NCBI RefSeq assembly: GCF_016650815.1
Contig: NZ_JAEKEZ010000006.1
Location: forward strand, 69,501-133,500
Source: Pseudomonas sp. TH31
Lineage (GTDB): Bacteria; Pseudomonadota; Gammaproteobacteria; Pseudomonadales; Pseudomonadaceae
DNA length: 64,000 bases
Reading direction: 5' to 3'
Made by a program: the position numbers and the translations under genes. Below, piece after piece: positions 45,841-55,831 of this stretch (position 1 is the first letter of the stretch; every line of letters starts with the position of its first letter). The notes below the pieces were generated by a model. That model was not told where the DNA came from. It searched no databases and was given only the letters and a program-made list of their open reading frames with translations.

Positions 45841-45863
45841 AAACCCCGCCGAAGCGGGGCTTT
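45841..45863 (+). terminator. Terminator of the LysR gene
   Basis: Stem CCCCGC/GCGGGG with loop CGAA, flanked by AAA and TTT, 22 bp past the LysR stop. It can act in both directions. Confidence 0.7.
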
Positions 45864-46045
45864 GCAGACTGTTTCCCTGACATCCATTTCACTCCGCCGT
45901 CCTGGCAGAATCCTACGTGTCCCTGTTATTGCTTTGCGCTTCCTGCGCGACGTCCATGTGAAGTAGATTAGCTCTGGATCCAATCGGCGCCTATGGGAAA
46001 ACAGCAGCACGTTATGTAAGAGAATGCTTACATGACGTTACAGGG

Positions 46046-47824
46046 TCAGAACTGCGACGCGTCCAGCAGGAACAGCGACTCGCTACCGGCCTTCACCGAC
46101 GCGCTCAACGAGTGAATCCGCGGCAGCAGACGGGCGAAATAGAAGCGCGCCGTGCCGAGTTTGCTCGCGTAGAAATCGTCCTGCGCTTCTTTGCCGAAAG
46201 CGGCCTTGGCCATCAATGCCCACATGTAGGCATAAGCGACGTATCCAAATGCTTGCAGATATTCGACCGACGCCGCGCCGATTTCGTTCGGGTTGTTTTT
46301 CGCCCGGTCCAGCACCCACGAAGTCAGCTCATCAAGGGTGGTCACCGCGTCGTTCAACGGCTTGGTGAATTCCGCCAGGTCAGCACTGGCAGTCGCGGTG
46401 AAGTGACGAATCTCGTCAGCAAACAGGTTGTAGAACGCCCCGCCAGTGCCGACGATCTTGCGACCTACAAGGTCCAGCGCCTGAATGCCGTTGGTGCCTT
46501 CGTAGATCTGGGTGATGCGTACGTCGCGAACCAGTTGTTCCTGGCCCCACTCGCGGATATAACCGTGGCCGCCGAAAACCTGCTGGCCATGCACGGTGGT
46601 TTCCAGGCCCAGATCAGTCAGGAATGCCTTGGCTACCGGCGTCAGCAACGCCACCAGGTCTTCCGCACGTTTGCGGGTCGCAGGGTCTTCGCTGAACTTG
46701 GCGGTGTCCAGTTGCATGGCCACGTACGTCGAGAAGGCACGGCCGCCTTCGTTCGAGGCTTTCATGGTCAGCAGCATGCGACGCACGTCCGGGTGAACGA
46801 TGATCGGGTCAGCCACTTTGTCTTTATTCTGTGCGCCACTCGGCGAACGGCTTTGCAGGCGATCACGGGCATACTCAACCGCGTTCTGGTAAGAGCGCTC
46901 GCCGGTGGCCAGGCCCTGGATGCCGACGCCCAGACGCTCGTAGTTCATCATGGTGAACATCGCCGCCAGGCCTTTGTTCGGCTCGCCGACCAGGTAACCC
47001 ACGGCTTCGTCGAAGTTCATCACGCAGGTCGCGGACGCCTGGATGCCCATCTTGTGTTCAATCGAGCCGCAGTTTGCCGGGTTACGTGCGCCCAGGCTGC
47101 CATCGGCATTGACCATGAACTTCGGCACCAGGAACAGCGAAATACCTTTCGGACCCGCCGGTGCATCCGGCAGTTTGGCCAGCACCAGGTGAATGATGTT
47201 CTCGGTGAGGTCGTGTTCGCCGCCGGTGATGAAGATCTTGGTGCCGCTGACTTTGTAGGAACCGTCGGCCTGAGGCTCGGCCTTGGTGCGGATGATCCCC
47301 AGGTCCGTACCGGCGTGCGGTTCGGTCAGGCACATCGAACCGGCCCAGACGCCGGCATACATGTTCGGCAGGTAGGCGGCTTTCAGCTCGTCGCTGGCGT
47401 GGGCGTTGATCGACAGGCAGGCGCCGGCCGTCAGCATCGGGTACAAGCCAAACGACAGGCTGGCGGAGTTGACCATTTCTTCGACCTGGGCCGAGACAGC
47501 CTTGGGCATGCCCATGCCGCCGTAGGCCGGATCGCCACCGACGCCAACCCAACCGCCTTCGGCATAAGTCTGATAAGACTGAGGGAAACCTGCCGGCGTG
47601 GTGACGGCACCGTCCGCCCAATGGCAACCTTCTTCGTCAGCCGCACGGCTCAGGGGTGCGATGCTTTTGCTGGTGACCTTGCCAGCTTCTTCGAGAATGG
47701 CTTCGACGGTTTCAGCATCGACGGTATCCGCCAGCGCCGGCAGCTCGGCCCAGAGTTTGGCGACCTCGAAAACTTCATTGAGGACGAAGCGCATATCGCG
47801 CAGGGGCGCTTTGTAGTCAGCCAT
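46046..47824 (-). CDS. Acyl-CoA dehydrogenase (large, DmdC/PA0506-like)
   Basis: A 592-residue protein from ATG 47824 ([15 protein letters not shown]). MCLTEPHAGTDLG and [15 protein letters not shown] are FAD/acyl-CoA dehydrogenase motifs; IYEGTNGIQALDL carries the region of the catalytic Glu, and GGHGYI the FAD contact. The extra C-terminal domain is typical of the 590-600-residue subgroup (DmdC, PA0506). It oxidises acyl-CoA to enoyl-CoA. The paralogue at 49832 is clearly related. Confidence 0.9.
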   Translation of the reverse strand: MADYKAPLRDMRFVLNEVFEVAKLWAELPALADTVDAETVEAILEEAGKVTSKSIAPLSRAADEEGCHWADGAVTTPAGFPQSYQTYAEGGWVGVGGDPAYGGMGMPKAVSAQVEEMVNSASLSFGLYPMLTAGACLSINAHASDELKAAYLPNMYAGVWAGSMCLTEPHAGTDLGIIRTKAEPQADGSYKVSGTKIFITGGEHDLTENIIHLVLAKLPDAPAGPKGISLFLVPKFMVNADGSLGARNPANCGSIEHKMGIQASATCVMNFDEAVGYLVGEPNKGLAAMFTMMNYERLGVGIQGLATGERSYQNAVEYARDRLQSRSPSGAQNKDKVADPIIVHPDVRRMLLTMKASNEGGRAFSTYVAMQLDTAKFSEDPATRKRAEDLVALLTPVAKAFLTDLGLETTVHGQQVFGGHGYIREWGQEQLVRDVRITQIYEGTNGIQALDLVGRKIVGTGGAFYNLFADEIRHFTATASADLAEFTKPLNDAVTTLDELTSWVLDRAKNNPNEIGAASVEYLQAFGYVAYAYMWALMAKAAFGKEAQDDFYASKLGTARFYFARLLPRIHSLSASVKAGSESLFLLDASQF

Positions 47825-47972
47825 GGCAAACCTCGCAAGATCTAAACAGGTAATTCGTAGGAAGGGTGCTTTCGTTGGGTCCGAGTGTAACCCAACAACT
47901 TTTACGACACATAGGGTCAACTCATGACCGATTTGTAATTTTTAGTCATTGGCGTGCATCTGGTAAAACGCA

Positions 47973-48062
47973 ATCGCGGGCAAGCCTTGCTCCTACAGGT
48001 CCACGGCGTACGCAGACTTCGCGAACGACACTGAACATGTAGGAGCAAGGCTTGCCCGCGAT
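47973..48062. repeat. Inverted REP pair
   Basis: ATCGCGGGCAAGCCTTGCTC then, 45 bp on, GAGCAAGGCTTGCCCGCGAT: a complete BIME in the gap between an acyl-CoA dehydrogenase and a pseudogene. Confidence 0.87.
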
Positions 48063-48078
48063 GCTTTAAACGGGCGCC

Positions 48079-48277
48079 TCAGAGCGCAAACAACTCCGCC
48101 GGCAGCTTCATCAGGCAATCACTTCCCGACTCGATCGCCGCCCGATGAGCGGCAGTGCGTGGCAACAGACGCTTGAAGTAGAACTCGCAGGTCGCCAGTT
48201 TGCCCTGGCAATAATCGGCATCACCGCTGCCAGCAGCCAATTGCGCACAGTCCAGACGCTGAATGCGCCAATATCAC
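48079..48277 (-). pseudogene. C-terminal remnant of a third acyl-CoA dehydrogenase
   Basis: Read on the minus strand, the stretch encodes YWRIQRLDCAQLAAG, then CQGKLATCEFYFKRLLPRTA, ending CLMKLPAELFAL and TGA at 48079. The FYF-x-RLLPR motif and end match the C-termini of the two dehydrogenases here ([18 protein letters not shown]). About 66 codons remain; the rest is gone and the GGDEF gene stop lies exactly at its 5' end (48278). It is the stub of a deleted paralogue. Confidence 0.78.
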
Positions 48278-49600
48278 TCAACCCGCAGCGGCATCCATAC
48301 GCACCGCGCCACGGCGGCTTTGACCGAACGCCACCACGCAGTTTCGCCCAGCGCCCTTGGCGCTGTAGAGCGCCTCGTCAGCCGACTTGAGCACTTGTTC
48401 GGGCGTGCGCTGCTCCAAACGTTCGGCGACGCCAATACTGACCGTGACCGACACACTCGACGCGCCGGAACCGGCTCGGCGCTGGCGTCCTTGATGGTCA
48501 TCCTGAGGCCGGCTGTCGGGATTGCGCAGTTGAATGTTGTAGGTCGCAATGGACTCACGGATGACTTCCAGATGCGGCATGCACTCTTCAAGCGTCTTGC
48601 CCGCGAACACCAAGGCGAATTCTTCGCCCCCGTAGCGATACGCCCTACCGCCTCCGCTGATCTTGGACAGTTTACTGGCAACCAATCGCAGCACCTGATC
48701 GCCGACATCGTGGCCGTGGGTGTCGTTGAATTTCTTGAAGTGATCAACGTCGCTCATGGCCAGCACGTAATTGCGCCCAAGCCGCTGCATGCGCTCATTC
48801 AACGCGCGGCGCCCCGGCAGGCCGGTGAGTTCGTCGCGGAAGGCCATTTGATAGGCCTCGTGGGCGACGGCCGCCGCAATCATCAGCATGACCTGGCTGC
48901 ACATGATGTTCAGGGTGAACGGCAGGATGAAGGTTTTCGGCAACATCCAGAACAGCCCCAGCAAGCCCACGAGTTGCGCGGCGTGCAAGGGCCTCGGGTT
49001 GCGCCAGTATTGCCAGGCCAGTAGTAAAAACGTGGCGAAGAACACCGGGTAGGACAACTGGATCAGGCTCATCCAGGCACCGTGCAAGACAGGCCAGCGG
49101 ATTTCCGAGAGCCACATCAGCAGCGACTGTGGGTAACTTTGCTCCAGGCCCAGAGCAACGCTGCCGAACGCCAACAAAACGGCGAAACGCGCCACCATGT
49201 CCTGAAACAGATGCGTACGTTCCTGCCACGCCGCGAACAGGCCGAACAGCAACGGCAATAGCAGGCAACAGAGATGAAAGACCACCGCTGCGTCTTCTCG
49301 AACCTTGCCGTTGTCGCGGTAATAGTCGGTCTGGGTGTCGAGCAGGAAGTAAGCGATGTACACCGTGACCATCAGAAACAGTTCACGCTGGCGTCGGTAA
49401 ACCGCGCAATAAGCACCGCCGAGCAACAGCACCAGAGTTGGCAGCACGTTGAACAGCGAAGTGAAGAAAACGTTGAGATCCTTTATGTACGCAGCCGAAA
49501 GCCCAGCAAGCAACAGCAGTAGTGAGGGCAAAAAATGACTGAAGCGCACAGCGGAAGAACGCGGCAAGGGTAAAGCTCCGACCCAACTGAAAGGTGGCAT
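48278..49600 (-). CDS. Membrane-bound diguanylate cyclase (GGDEF)
   Basis: A 440-residue protein from ATG 49600 (ATG 49630 also possible). The N-terminal half has seven or eight membrane helices; the C-terminal half is a GGDEF domain with DELTGLPGRRALNE, MSDVDHFKKFNDTHGHDVGD and the active loop GGEEF. No RxxD inhibitory site is found just before GGEEF, so product feedback may be absent. A loop rich in Arg/Gln/Asp (DSRPQDDHQGRQRR) is inserted after the active site. It should make c-di-GMP in response to an unknown membrane signal. Confidence 0.88.
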   Translation of the reverse strand: MPPFSWVGALPLPRSSAVRFSHFLPSLLLLLAGLSAAYIKDLNVFFTSLFNVLPTLVLLLGGAYCAVYRRQRELFLMVTVYIAYFLLDTQTDYYRDNGKVREDAAVVFHLCCLLLPLLFGLFAAWQERTHLFQDMVARFAVLLAFGSVALGLEQSYPQSLLMWLSEIRWPVLHGAWMSLIQLSYPVFFATFLLLAWQYWRNPRPLHAAQLVGLLGLFWMLPKTFILPFTLNIMCSQVMLMIAAAVAHEAYQMAFRDELTGLPGRRALNERMQRLGRNYVLAMSDVDHFKKFNDTHGHDVGDQVLRLVASKLSKISGGGRAYRYGGEEFALVFAGKTLEECMPHLEVIRESIATYNIQLRNPDSRPQDDHQGRQRRAGSGASSVSVTVSIGVAERLEQRTPEQVLKSADEALYSAKGAGRNCVVAFGQSRRGAVRMDAAAG

Positions 49601-49776
49601 TGTGCCTGCACTTGGAGCAGTTAAGCACATGAGACGTGATCCATGTCACATCGCCAGCCTCTATAACGGCAGGAATCGGGGATTTCTTAGCAATTTAGTA
49701 GGGAATATTTATCGGGGGGAACGCCAACAACCCATCGTATGCGGGCTGTCTTGCCCAGTGGATTTTCACCAGGAAC

Positions 49777-49811
49777 AAAAAAGCCGCTGCTCTCGAAAGA
49801 ACAGCGGCTTT
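49777..49811 (-). terminator. Terminator of the second acyl-CoA dehydrogenase gene
   Basis: AAGCCGCTG / CAGCGGCTT stem with a 13-base loop; the minus strand continues in six T. It ends 21 bp before the dehydrogenase stop. Confidence 0.8.
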
Positions 49812-49831
49812 GTGAAGGAACCACGCGGAGC

Positions 49832-51637
49832 TTAGTAGCCCAGCGCGAAGTCTTCTTCTTTCATGTCCATCAGGTTGTTGGCGCCCGACAGCATGGTCAC
49901 TACGTGAGTGCGGGTACGCGGCAGGATGCGCTGGAAGTAGAAGCGCGCCGTCTGCAGCTTGGCGGTGTAGAACGCGGTTTCGGTGGTGCCGGCAGCCAGT
50001 TTCTCGGCAGCCAGGCGCGCCATGTCAGCCCAGAAGTAGGCCAGGCAGGCGTAACCGGAGTACATCAGGTAGTCCACCGACGCGGCGCCGACTTCTTCAC
50101 GGTCTTTCATGGCTGCCATACCGACCTTCATGGTCAGCTCGCCCCATTCTTTGTTCAGCGCAGCCAATGGCTCGACGAACTCTTTGACCGCTTCGTTGCC
50201 TTCGTTGGTCTGGCAGAACTTGTGGACGATCTTGGTGAAGCCTTTCAGAGCCTCGCCTTGAGTCATCAGCACTTTACGGCCCAACAGGTCGAGAGCCTGA
50301 ATACCGGTGGTGCCTTCGTACAGCATCGAAATGCGGCTGTCGCGAACGTTCTGCTCCATGCCCCACTCAGCGATGAAGCCGTGGCCGCCGTAGATTTGCA
50401 CGCCGTGGTTGGCGGATTCGAAACCGACTTCAGTCATGAAGGCTTTGGCGATTGGCGTCATGAACGCCAGCAGTGCGTCGGCCTTCTTCTTCTCTTCTTC
50501 GTCCACGCCGTATTTGACGATGTCGACTTGCTTGGCGGTGAAGTAAACCATCGCGCGGTTGCCTTCGGCGAACGCCTTCATGGTCAACAGCATGCGACGC
50601 ACGTCTGGGTGCACGATGATCGGGTCAGCGGCTTTTTCCGGCGCTTTCGGGCCAGTCAGGGAGCGCATTTGCAGGCGATCTCGAGCGTATTTCAGGCCGC
50701 CCTGGAAGCCGATCTCTGCGTGGGCCAGGCCTTGTAGCGCGGTACCCAGGCGAGCGGTGTTCATAAAGGTGAACATGCAGTTCAGGCCTTTGTTCGCCGG
50801 GCCGATCAGGAAACCGGTGGCCGCGTCGAAGTTCATCACGCAGGTCGCGTTACCGTGGATGCCCATTTTGTGTTCCAGGGAACCACAGGTCACCGCGTTG
50901 CGCTCGCCGATCGAACCGTCTGCGTTCGGCATGAACTTCGGAACGATAAACAGCGAAATACCTTTGGTGCCGGCCGGTGCATCCGGCAGACGTGCCAGCA
51001 CGATGTGGACGATGTTGTCGGCCATGTCGTGTTCACCGGCCGAGATGAAGATCTTGGTGCCGGAGACTTTGTAGGAGCCGTCGGCCTGAGGTTCGGCCTT
51101 GGTGCGCAGCATGCCCAGGTCGGTGCCGCAGTGCGGTTCGGTCAGGCACATGGTGCCGGTCCATTCACCGGAAACCAGTTTGGTCAGGTAAGCGTCTTGC
51201 TGCTCAGGCGTACCGTGCTCGGAAATGGTGTTCATTGCGCCATGCGACAGGCCTGGGTACATGCCCCACGACCAGTTGGCTTCGCCAACCATTTCGCTCA
51301 CGGCCAGACCCAGAGACTCTGGCAAGCCTTGGCCGCCGTGCTCTACGTCGTGGGCCAGGCTTGGCCAGCCGCCTTCAACGAATTGTTTGTAGGCTTCTTT
51401 AAAGCCAGTCGGGGTTTTAACGCCGGACTCGCTCCAGGTGCAGCCTTCGGTATCACCCACGCGGTTCAGCGGAGCCAGCACCTGCTCACAAAACTTGGCG
51501 CCTTCTTCGAGAATGGCGTCAACCATGTCCGGAGTTGCGTCTGCGCAAGCCGGAAGGCTCTGATAGTGCGCTTCGTAGCCGAGCAATTCGTCACGAACGA
51601 AGCGAATATCACGCAAGGGGGCCTTGTAGTCAGGCAT
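49832..51637 (-). CDS. Acyl-CoA dehydrogenase (large, paralogue)
   Basis: A 601-residue protein starting [66 protein letters not shown] and [13 protein letters not shown] are the family motifs. It is close in layout and length to the gene at 46046. In P. aeruginosa such genes stand as a tandem set (PA0506-PA0508); here the set has been split and one copy nearly lost. The substrate is probably medium- or long-chain acyl-CoA. Confidence 0.9.
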   Translation of the reverse strand: MPDYKAPLRDIRFVRDELLGYEAHYQSLPACADATPDMVDAILEEGAKFCEQVLAPLNRVGDTEGCTWSESGVKTPTGFKEAYKQFVEGGWPSLAHDVEHGGQGLPESLGLAVSEMVGEANWSWGMYPGLSHGAMNTISEHGTPEQQDAYLTKLVSGEWTGTMCLTEPHCGTDLGMLRTKAEPQADGSYKVSGTKIFISAGEHDMADNIVHIVLARLPDAPAGTKGISLFIVPKFMPNADGSIGERNAVTCGSLEHKMGIHGNATCVMNFDAATGFLIGPANKGLNCMFTFMNTARLGTALQGLAHAEIGFQGGLKYARDRLQMRSLTGPKAPEKAADPIIVHPDVRRMLLTMKAFAEGNRAMVYFTAKQVDIVKYGVDEEEKKKADALLAFMTPIAKAFMTEVGFESANHGVQIYGGHGFIAEWGMEQNVRDSRISMLYEGTTGIQALDLLGRKVLMTQGEALKGFTKIVHKFCQTNEGNEAVKEFVEPLAALNKEWGELTMKVGMAAMKDREEVGAASVDYLMYSGYACLAYFWADMARLAAEKLAAGTTETAFYTAKLQTARFYFQRILPRTRTHVVTMLSGANNLMDMKEEDFALGY

Positions 51638-51863
51638 AGCGATAAACCTCTGCTGATGTAACCGGGAATGAACGACCGTGTTGATTTGTTGTGACGGTCA
51701 AACAGTTGTTTGAAACATACGTTTACGCCCAAATCTTGTCAAGCTCCGATCTTTTGCCGCTCGTCATCACGCCCTGTACACAACGGCCACGCAGCTGCGC
51801 GCCGCCGTCGACAAACCGACAAGCCATGCAGGAAAGATTAGTTGAGGGAGAAGGACTTACGCA

Positions 51864-51891
51864 GAAAAACGCCGCGAAGATTCGCGGCGTT
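51864..51891 (-). terminator. Terminator of the small gene at 51915
   Basis: AACGCCGCGA-AGAT-TCGCGGCGTT: perfect 10-bp arms; the minus strand continues with five T. It lies 24 bp past the stop at 51915. Confidence 0.88.
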
Positions 51892-51914
51892 GGAGTAGCA
51901 GGTTCAGCGAGCGA

Positions 51915-52211
51915 TCAAGCGTAGGTATCAATCAACGTCCCAAGCATTTCATCGGAAGCCTTGGCGACTTTCGCGCCGAGCTCAACCTGAAACTTGCCTT
52001 GTGACATCTCGATCATATTGCTGGCCAGGTCCGATTGCTGACTGCGGTCTACCGAACGTAGACGACCAACCTGGGCTTCGGAGGACTGGCTTTTCTCCGA
52101 GCGATCAATCGTGGTGTTGGCGATCTGGCCGGCGGCCTGATCGACACGGTTCTGCCCTGTCTGAATTGTGCTCAGACCGGCATAAAAAGCGGTGCTTCCT
52201 GAGATTTCCAT
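51915..52211 (-). CDS. Small conserved protein with flagellar rod-like N-terminus
   Basis: A 98-residue protein. STAFYAGLSTIQTGQNRVDQAAGQIANTTI resembles the N-terminal helix of flagellar rod/hook proteins (pattern L-x-x-x-Q-x-x-x-D-x-x-A-x-x-I-A-N-x-x). The C-terminal half (SNMIEMSQGKFQVELGAKVAKASDEMLGTLIDTYA) resembles their other end. It could be a short member of the axial-protein fold, but no flagellar gene is near. No signal peptide. Function unknown. Confidence 0.65.
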   Translation of the reverse strand: MEISGSTAFYAGLSTIQTGQNRVDQAAGQIANTTIDRSEKSQSSEAQVGRLRSVDRSQQSDLASNMIEMSQGKFQVELGAKVAKASDEMLGTLIDTYA

Positions 52212-52320
52212 GGGAGAACTCGTCCTTGCAAAGGATCAACAGTGGCCATTGAAGCAGACACCTGGACAAAACACCCGACAAAAACACTAATGGCACAGTG
52301 CCTTGTCATAGCCAAAAACA

Positions 52321-53001
52321 TTAATCGAGCAGATCCAGCTGAAGATGCTCAGCCACCGCCTCCGCCGTCACTGACTTGAGTTTCGGCACCCGCCCCAGGC
52401 ACGGCGCGGGTATCCGCTCGGCCAATGTAGCGAGGTTTTCCTCCAGGCGCGAAGTCTTCGGTTCAATGATATTGGCGACCCATCCCGCCAATTGCAGCCC
52501 GTCATTGGCAATCGCTTCCGCCGTCAGCAGCGCATGATTGATGCAGCCCAACCGCACGCCGACCACCAGAATCACCGGCAGATTCAGCGCCATCGCCAGA
52601 TCCGAGAGATTGTCCTGATCCGCCAACGGTACACGCCAGCCACCAGCGCCTTCGATCAGTGTGAAGTCTGCGTTGAGATCGAGGATTTCGCGCATCGGCG
52701 TCAGCAAGGATTGCACCGTCAACGCAACGCCCGCCTCCCGCGCCGCCAGATGCGGGGCGATCGCCGGTTCGAACGCCACCGGGTTGACCTGTGCATAAGT
52801 CAGCGGCACCGAACACTCCGCCAACAACGCCAACGCATCGGCGTTGCGCAATCCTTTGGCGGTCACCTCACAACCAGAGGCCACCGGCTTGCCCGCCGCC
52901 GTACTCAACCCCGCCAATCGCGCGGCATGCAGCAAACCCGCAGCAACGGTGGTCTTGCCGACATCAGTGTCGGTGCCCGTGATGAAATAGGCTGCGCTCA
53001 T
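52321..53001 (-). CDS. bioD: Dethiobiotin synthetase
   Basis: A 226-residue protein. [19 protein letters not shown] is the BioD P-loop, and [12 protein letters not shown] the second signature. It makes the ureido ring of dethiobiotin from DAPA, CO2 and ATP. Last gene of bioB-F-H-C-D; overlaps bioC by 4 bp (ATGA). Confidence 0.95.
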   Translation of the reverse strand: MSAAYFITGTDTDVGKTTVAAGLLHAARLAGLSTAAGKPVASGCEVTAKGLRNADALALLAECSVPLTYAQVNPVAFEPAIAPHLAAREAGVALTVQSLLTPMREILDLNADFTLIEGAGGWRVPLADQDNLSDLAMALNLPVILVVGVRLGCINHALLTAEAIANDGLQLAGWVANIIEPKTSRLEENLATLAERIPAPCLGRVPKLKSVTAEAVAEHLQLDLLD

Positions 53002-53822
53002 AAGGGTTTCTCCAACACGGCATAAACCACTTGATAAGTCGCCGGCAGTCCCTGTGCCTGACGAAACTGTTCATAGGCCTCGATCAAGCCGAGGATTCGC
53101 GCCCGGCCGGTCAAACCGCCCGGCCGGCCAGGGTTCAGGTTGTGCGCGCCCAGCGCCTTGAGCTCGTGGGTCAAGCTGCGCACATCCGGGTAATGCAACA
53201 GATGTGGACAGGTTTGCAGGCTGACTACCTTCAAGCCACTGGCCGCGCACAGCTGTTGATAAGTACCGAACTCGCGGAAACGGTTGACGTGCACCATGCC
53301 ATCGACCTGACGCCAACTGTCACGCAATTCGTACAACGTTCCGACACAAAGACTAGCAAACGCGAAAACACCGCCCGGTTTCAATGCCCGATACGCCTCA
53401 CTGAGCACCGAAGCAAAATCCGAACACCACTGCACCGCGAGGCTGGAGAAGATCAGGTCACAGGTCGAATCCCGCAACGGCAGCCGTTCGGCATCGCCGG
53501 CAATGAAGTGCGTTGCACCGCCCAATGGCCGAGCGTGATTGAGCATGCCCTCGGCGATATCCAGCGCAACACCCTGCCCCCGCGGAAAACGCTCACCCAG
53601 CGCACGACTGAAATACCCGGTGCCGCAGCCCAGGTCCAGCCAACGCTCAGGCGAAAACCCTTGCGGTAAACGGCTCAACAATTGACTGCCCACGTCGCGT
53701 TGCAACTCAGCCACGCTGTCGTAGCTGGCCGCCGCGCGGGAAAAGGACGCGGCCACCTGACGTTTGTCGGGCAAACCACCGGGCAGGTTGTGAAGGGATA
53801 AATCAGTCATCACCGCACTCAT
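52998..53822 (-). CDS. bioC: Malonyl-ACP O-methyltransferase
   Basis: A 274-residue protein. Class I methyltransferase motif I is [14 protein letters not shown], with [12 protein letters not shown], the BioC signature, further on. It methylates malonyl-ACP so that the fatty acid system can build the pimelate chain. It overlaps bioH by 20 bp and bioD by 4 bp. Confidence 0.94.
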   Translation of the reverse strand: MSAVMTDLSLHNLPGGLPDKRQVAASFSRAAASYDSVAELQRDVGSQLLSRLPQGFSPERWLDLGCGTGYFSRALGERFPRGQGVALDIAEGMLNHARPLGGATHFIAGDAERLPLRDSTCDLIFSSLAVQWCSDFASVLSEAYRALKPGGVFAFASLCVGTLYELRDSWRQVDGMVHVNRFREFGTYQQLCAASGLKVVSLQTCPHLLHYPDVRSLTHELKALGAHNLNPGRPGGLTGRARILGLIEAYEQFRQAQGLPATYQVVYAVLEKPL

Positions 53823-54534
53823 GCAAAAAAGCCTGGATCGCCCCCGCCACGCCGTGGGGGTCTTCCAGAAGGAACGCGTGGCTGGCCTGTTCGATCAGGC
53901 CGATTTCGACATCCGGCAGCAACGCCAGCAGGTCACCGGCCGCTTCGGCCGGGACCAACCCGTCGAGGCCGGCGAACAGATGCAGCTGCGGGCCACGAAA
54001 CGCCTGCAACGCCTGACGGGTATCCAGTTGCGCGAGCACCTCCAGACCACTCATCAACACCGCCGCCGACGTACTCGGCGCACCGCCAAGCAACAGTCGT
54101 GACAGCCCGCGCGGGTCTTCAGCACCTTGGGCACAGAGCAGCGAGAAACGTTTCAAGGTCGTGCGCGGATCAGCGCTGCAACCGGCCAGAAATGCGTCGA
54201 ACGTCTCGCCAGGCATCGCGCTCAGCCATTGCTCATGGGCGACAAACGAAGGATTACTGGAAAGCGTCAGCAAGCCGCAGCAGCGATCACCGCGCCGCGC
54301 CGCCAACTCGCAGGCGAGCATGCCGCCCAGCGACCAACCACCGAGCCAGGCATCCTGAGGCAAGGTCGAATCGAGTTCATCCAGCCATTCTTCCAGATCG
54401 CCCGATTCCAGCTCCGGCAACGGCTCGATCTCGACGCGAAGATGTTCATCCAGCCCTTGCAAGGCTGCCGCCAATGGCTCCAGCGGCGAAACGCCGAGGC
54501 CCCAACCGGGCAGCAGAATCAGACGATCACGCAT
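53803..54534 (-). CDS. bioH: Pimeloyl-ACP methyl ester esterase
   Basis: A 243-residue alpha/beta hydrolase from ATG 54534. GWSLGG contains the nucleophile Ser68, FAGLDGLVP the Asp and [11 protein letters not shown] the His. It removes the methyl ester from pimeloyl-ACP to end chain growth. Overlaps bioF by 8 bp. Confidence 0.92.
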   Translation of the reverse strand: MRDRLILLPGWGLGVSPLEPLAAALQGLDEHLRVEIEPLPELESGDLEEWLDELDSTLPQDAWLGGWSLGGMLACELAARRGDRCCGLLTLSSNPSFVAHEQWLSAMPGETFDAFLAGCSADPRTTLKRFSLLCAQGAEDPRGLSRLLLGGAPSTSAAVLMSGLEVLAQLDTRQALQAFRGPQLHLFAGLDGLVPAEAAGDLLALLPDVEIGLIEQASHAFLLEDPHGVAGAIQAFLHECGDD

Positions 54535-55705
54535 GGCTTGGCTCCGGTCCCAGTTGTGCAAAACAATCGGCCAGTCCATTTAACAATAGCTGCACCTGCG
54601 CCTCGCTGTGGGCGGCGGTCAGGGTCACCCGCAGGCGCGCGCTGCCGGCCGGCACGGTGGGCGGACGGATTGCGGTCACCATCAGGCCGCGCTCGCGCAA
54701 CATCTGCGACAAGCGGACCGCGTGGCCGGCATCGCCGATCATGATCGGCTGGATCGGTGTGAAGCTGTCCATGAGTTCCAGGCCGATCTGCTCGGCACCG
54801 CGACGGAACTGGCTGATCAGCGTCTTCAAATGCTCACGCCGCCAGTGTTCTGTGCGCAGCAGTTCGAGGCTTTTCAGCGTCGCGCAAGCCAGGGCCGGCG
54901 GTTGGCTGGTGGTGTAGATGTAGGGACGGGCGAACTGGATCAGGCTTTCGATCAGCTCTTCGCTGCCCGCCACAAACGCACCGGCCGTACCGAACGCTTT
55001 GCCTAGAGTGCCGACTAACACCGGCACATCCTCCTGGCTCAAACCAAAATGCTCGACGATCCCGCCACCGTTGGCGCCCAGCGGACCAAAACCGTGGGCG
55101 TCATCGACCATCAACCACGCGCCTTTGGCCCTGGCTTCCCGGGCCAGCGCCGGCAGATCGGCGATGTCGCCGTCCATGCTGAACACGCCGTCGGTAACCA
55201 CCAGCGTATTACCGGTGGCTTTCTCCAGGCGCTTGGCCAGGCTCTCAGCGTCGTTGTGCAGATAACGATTGAAGCGCGCACCGGACAACAAACCGGCGTC
55301 CAGCAAAGAAGCGTGATTGAGCCGGTCTTCCAGTACCGTATCGCCCTGCCCGATCAACGCGGTGACTGCGCCGAGGTTGGCCATGTAACCGGTAGTGAAC
55401 AGCAGCGCACGCGGGCGCCCGGTGAGATCGGCCAACGCCTCTTCCAACGCGTGATGCGGGGTGCTGTGGCCGATGACCAAATGCGAAGCCCCACCGCCGA
55501 CGCCCCAACGGGCGGCACCGGCGCGCCAGGCTTCGATCACTTGCGGGTGATTGGCCAGGCCCAGGTAGTCGTTGTTACAGAACGCCAGCAACGGCTGACC
55601 ATCGACCACGACTTCAGGGCCTTGAGGGCTTTCGAGCAGTGGGCGTTGGCGATAGAGATTTTCGGCACGACGGGCAGCAAGGCGCGCGCTGAGATCGAAA
55701 GACAT
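54527..55705 (-). CDS. bioF: 8-amino-7-oxononanoate synthase
   Basis: A 392-residue PLP enzyme. [25 protein letters not shown] [28 protein letters not shown] and [13 protein letters not shown] (Schiff-base Lys) are signature motifs of the alpha-oxoamine synthase family. It condenses pimeloyl-ACP with alanine. It is 126 bp from bioB, the gap being filled by a REP-like hairpin. Confidence 0.95.
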   Translation of the reverse strand: MSFDLSARLAARRAENLYRQRPLLESPQGPEVVVDGQPLLAFCNNDYLGLANHPQVIEAWRAGAARWGVGGGASHLVIGHSTPHHALEEALADLTGRPRALLFTTGYMANLGAVTALIGQGDTVLEDRLNHASLLDAGLLSGARFNRYLHNDAESLAKRLEKATGNTLVVTDGVFSMDGDIADLPALAREARAKGAWLMVDDAHGFGPLGANGGGIVEHFGLSQEDVPVLVGTLGKAFGTAGAFVAGSEELIESLIQFARPYIYTTSQPPALACATLKSLELLRTEHWRREHLKTLISQFRRGAEQIGLELMDSFTPIQPIMIGDAGHAVRLSQMLRERGLMVTAIRPPTVPAGSARLRVTLTAAHSEAQVQLLLNGLADCFAQLGPEPSHA

Positions 55706-55741
55706 GCAGACCTCGCGAGTAGGAAAGGATCACGAACCTCT

Positions 55742-55824
55742 GTAGGAGCTGCCGTAGGCTGCGATCTTTTGATGTTGCTTTTAAGGGCAAGATCAAAAGA
55801 TCGCAGCCTTCGGCAGCTCCTACA
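55742..55824. repeat. Long inverted repeat between bioB and bioF
   Basis: GTAGGAGCTGCCG...GCTGCGATCTTTTGAT at the left and ATCAAAAGATCGCAGCC...CGGCAGCTCCTAC at the right form a long, nearly perfect hairpin. This is the GCTGCGATCTTTT repeat family of Pseudomonas, distinct from the GGGCAAGCC type. It may set the bioB-to-bioF expression ratio. Confidence 0.85.
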
Positions 55825-55831
55825 AAAGCGG

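Noticed and set aside
46112..47845. Long open frame on the plus strand (577 codons)
   Set aside because: Antisense to the acyl-CoA dehydrogenase gene; no family features.
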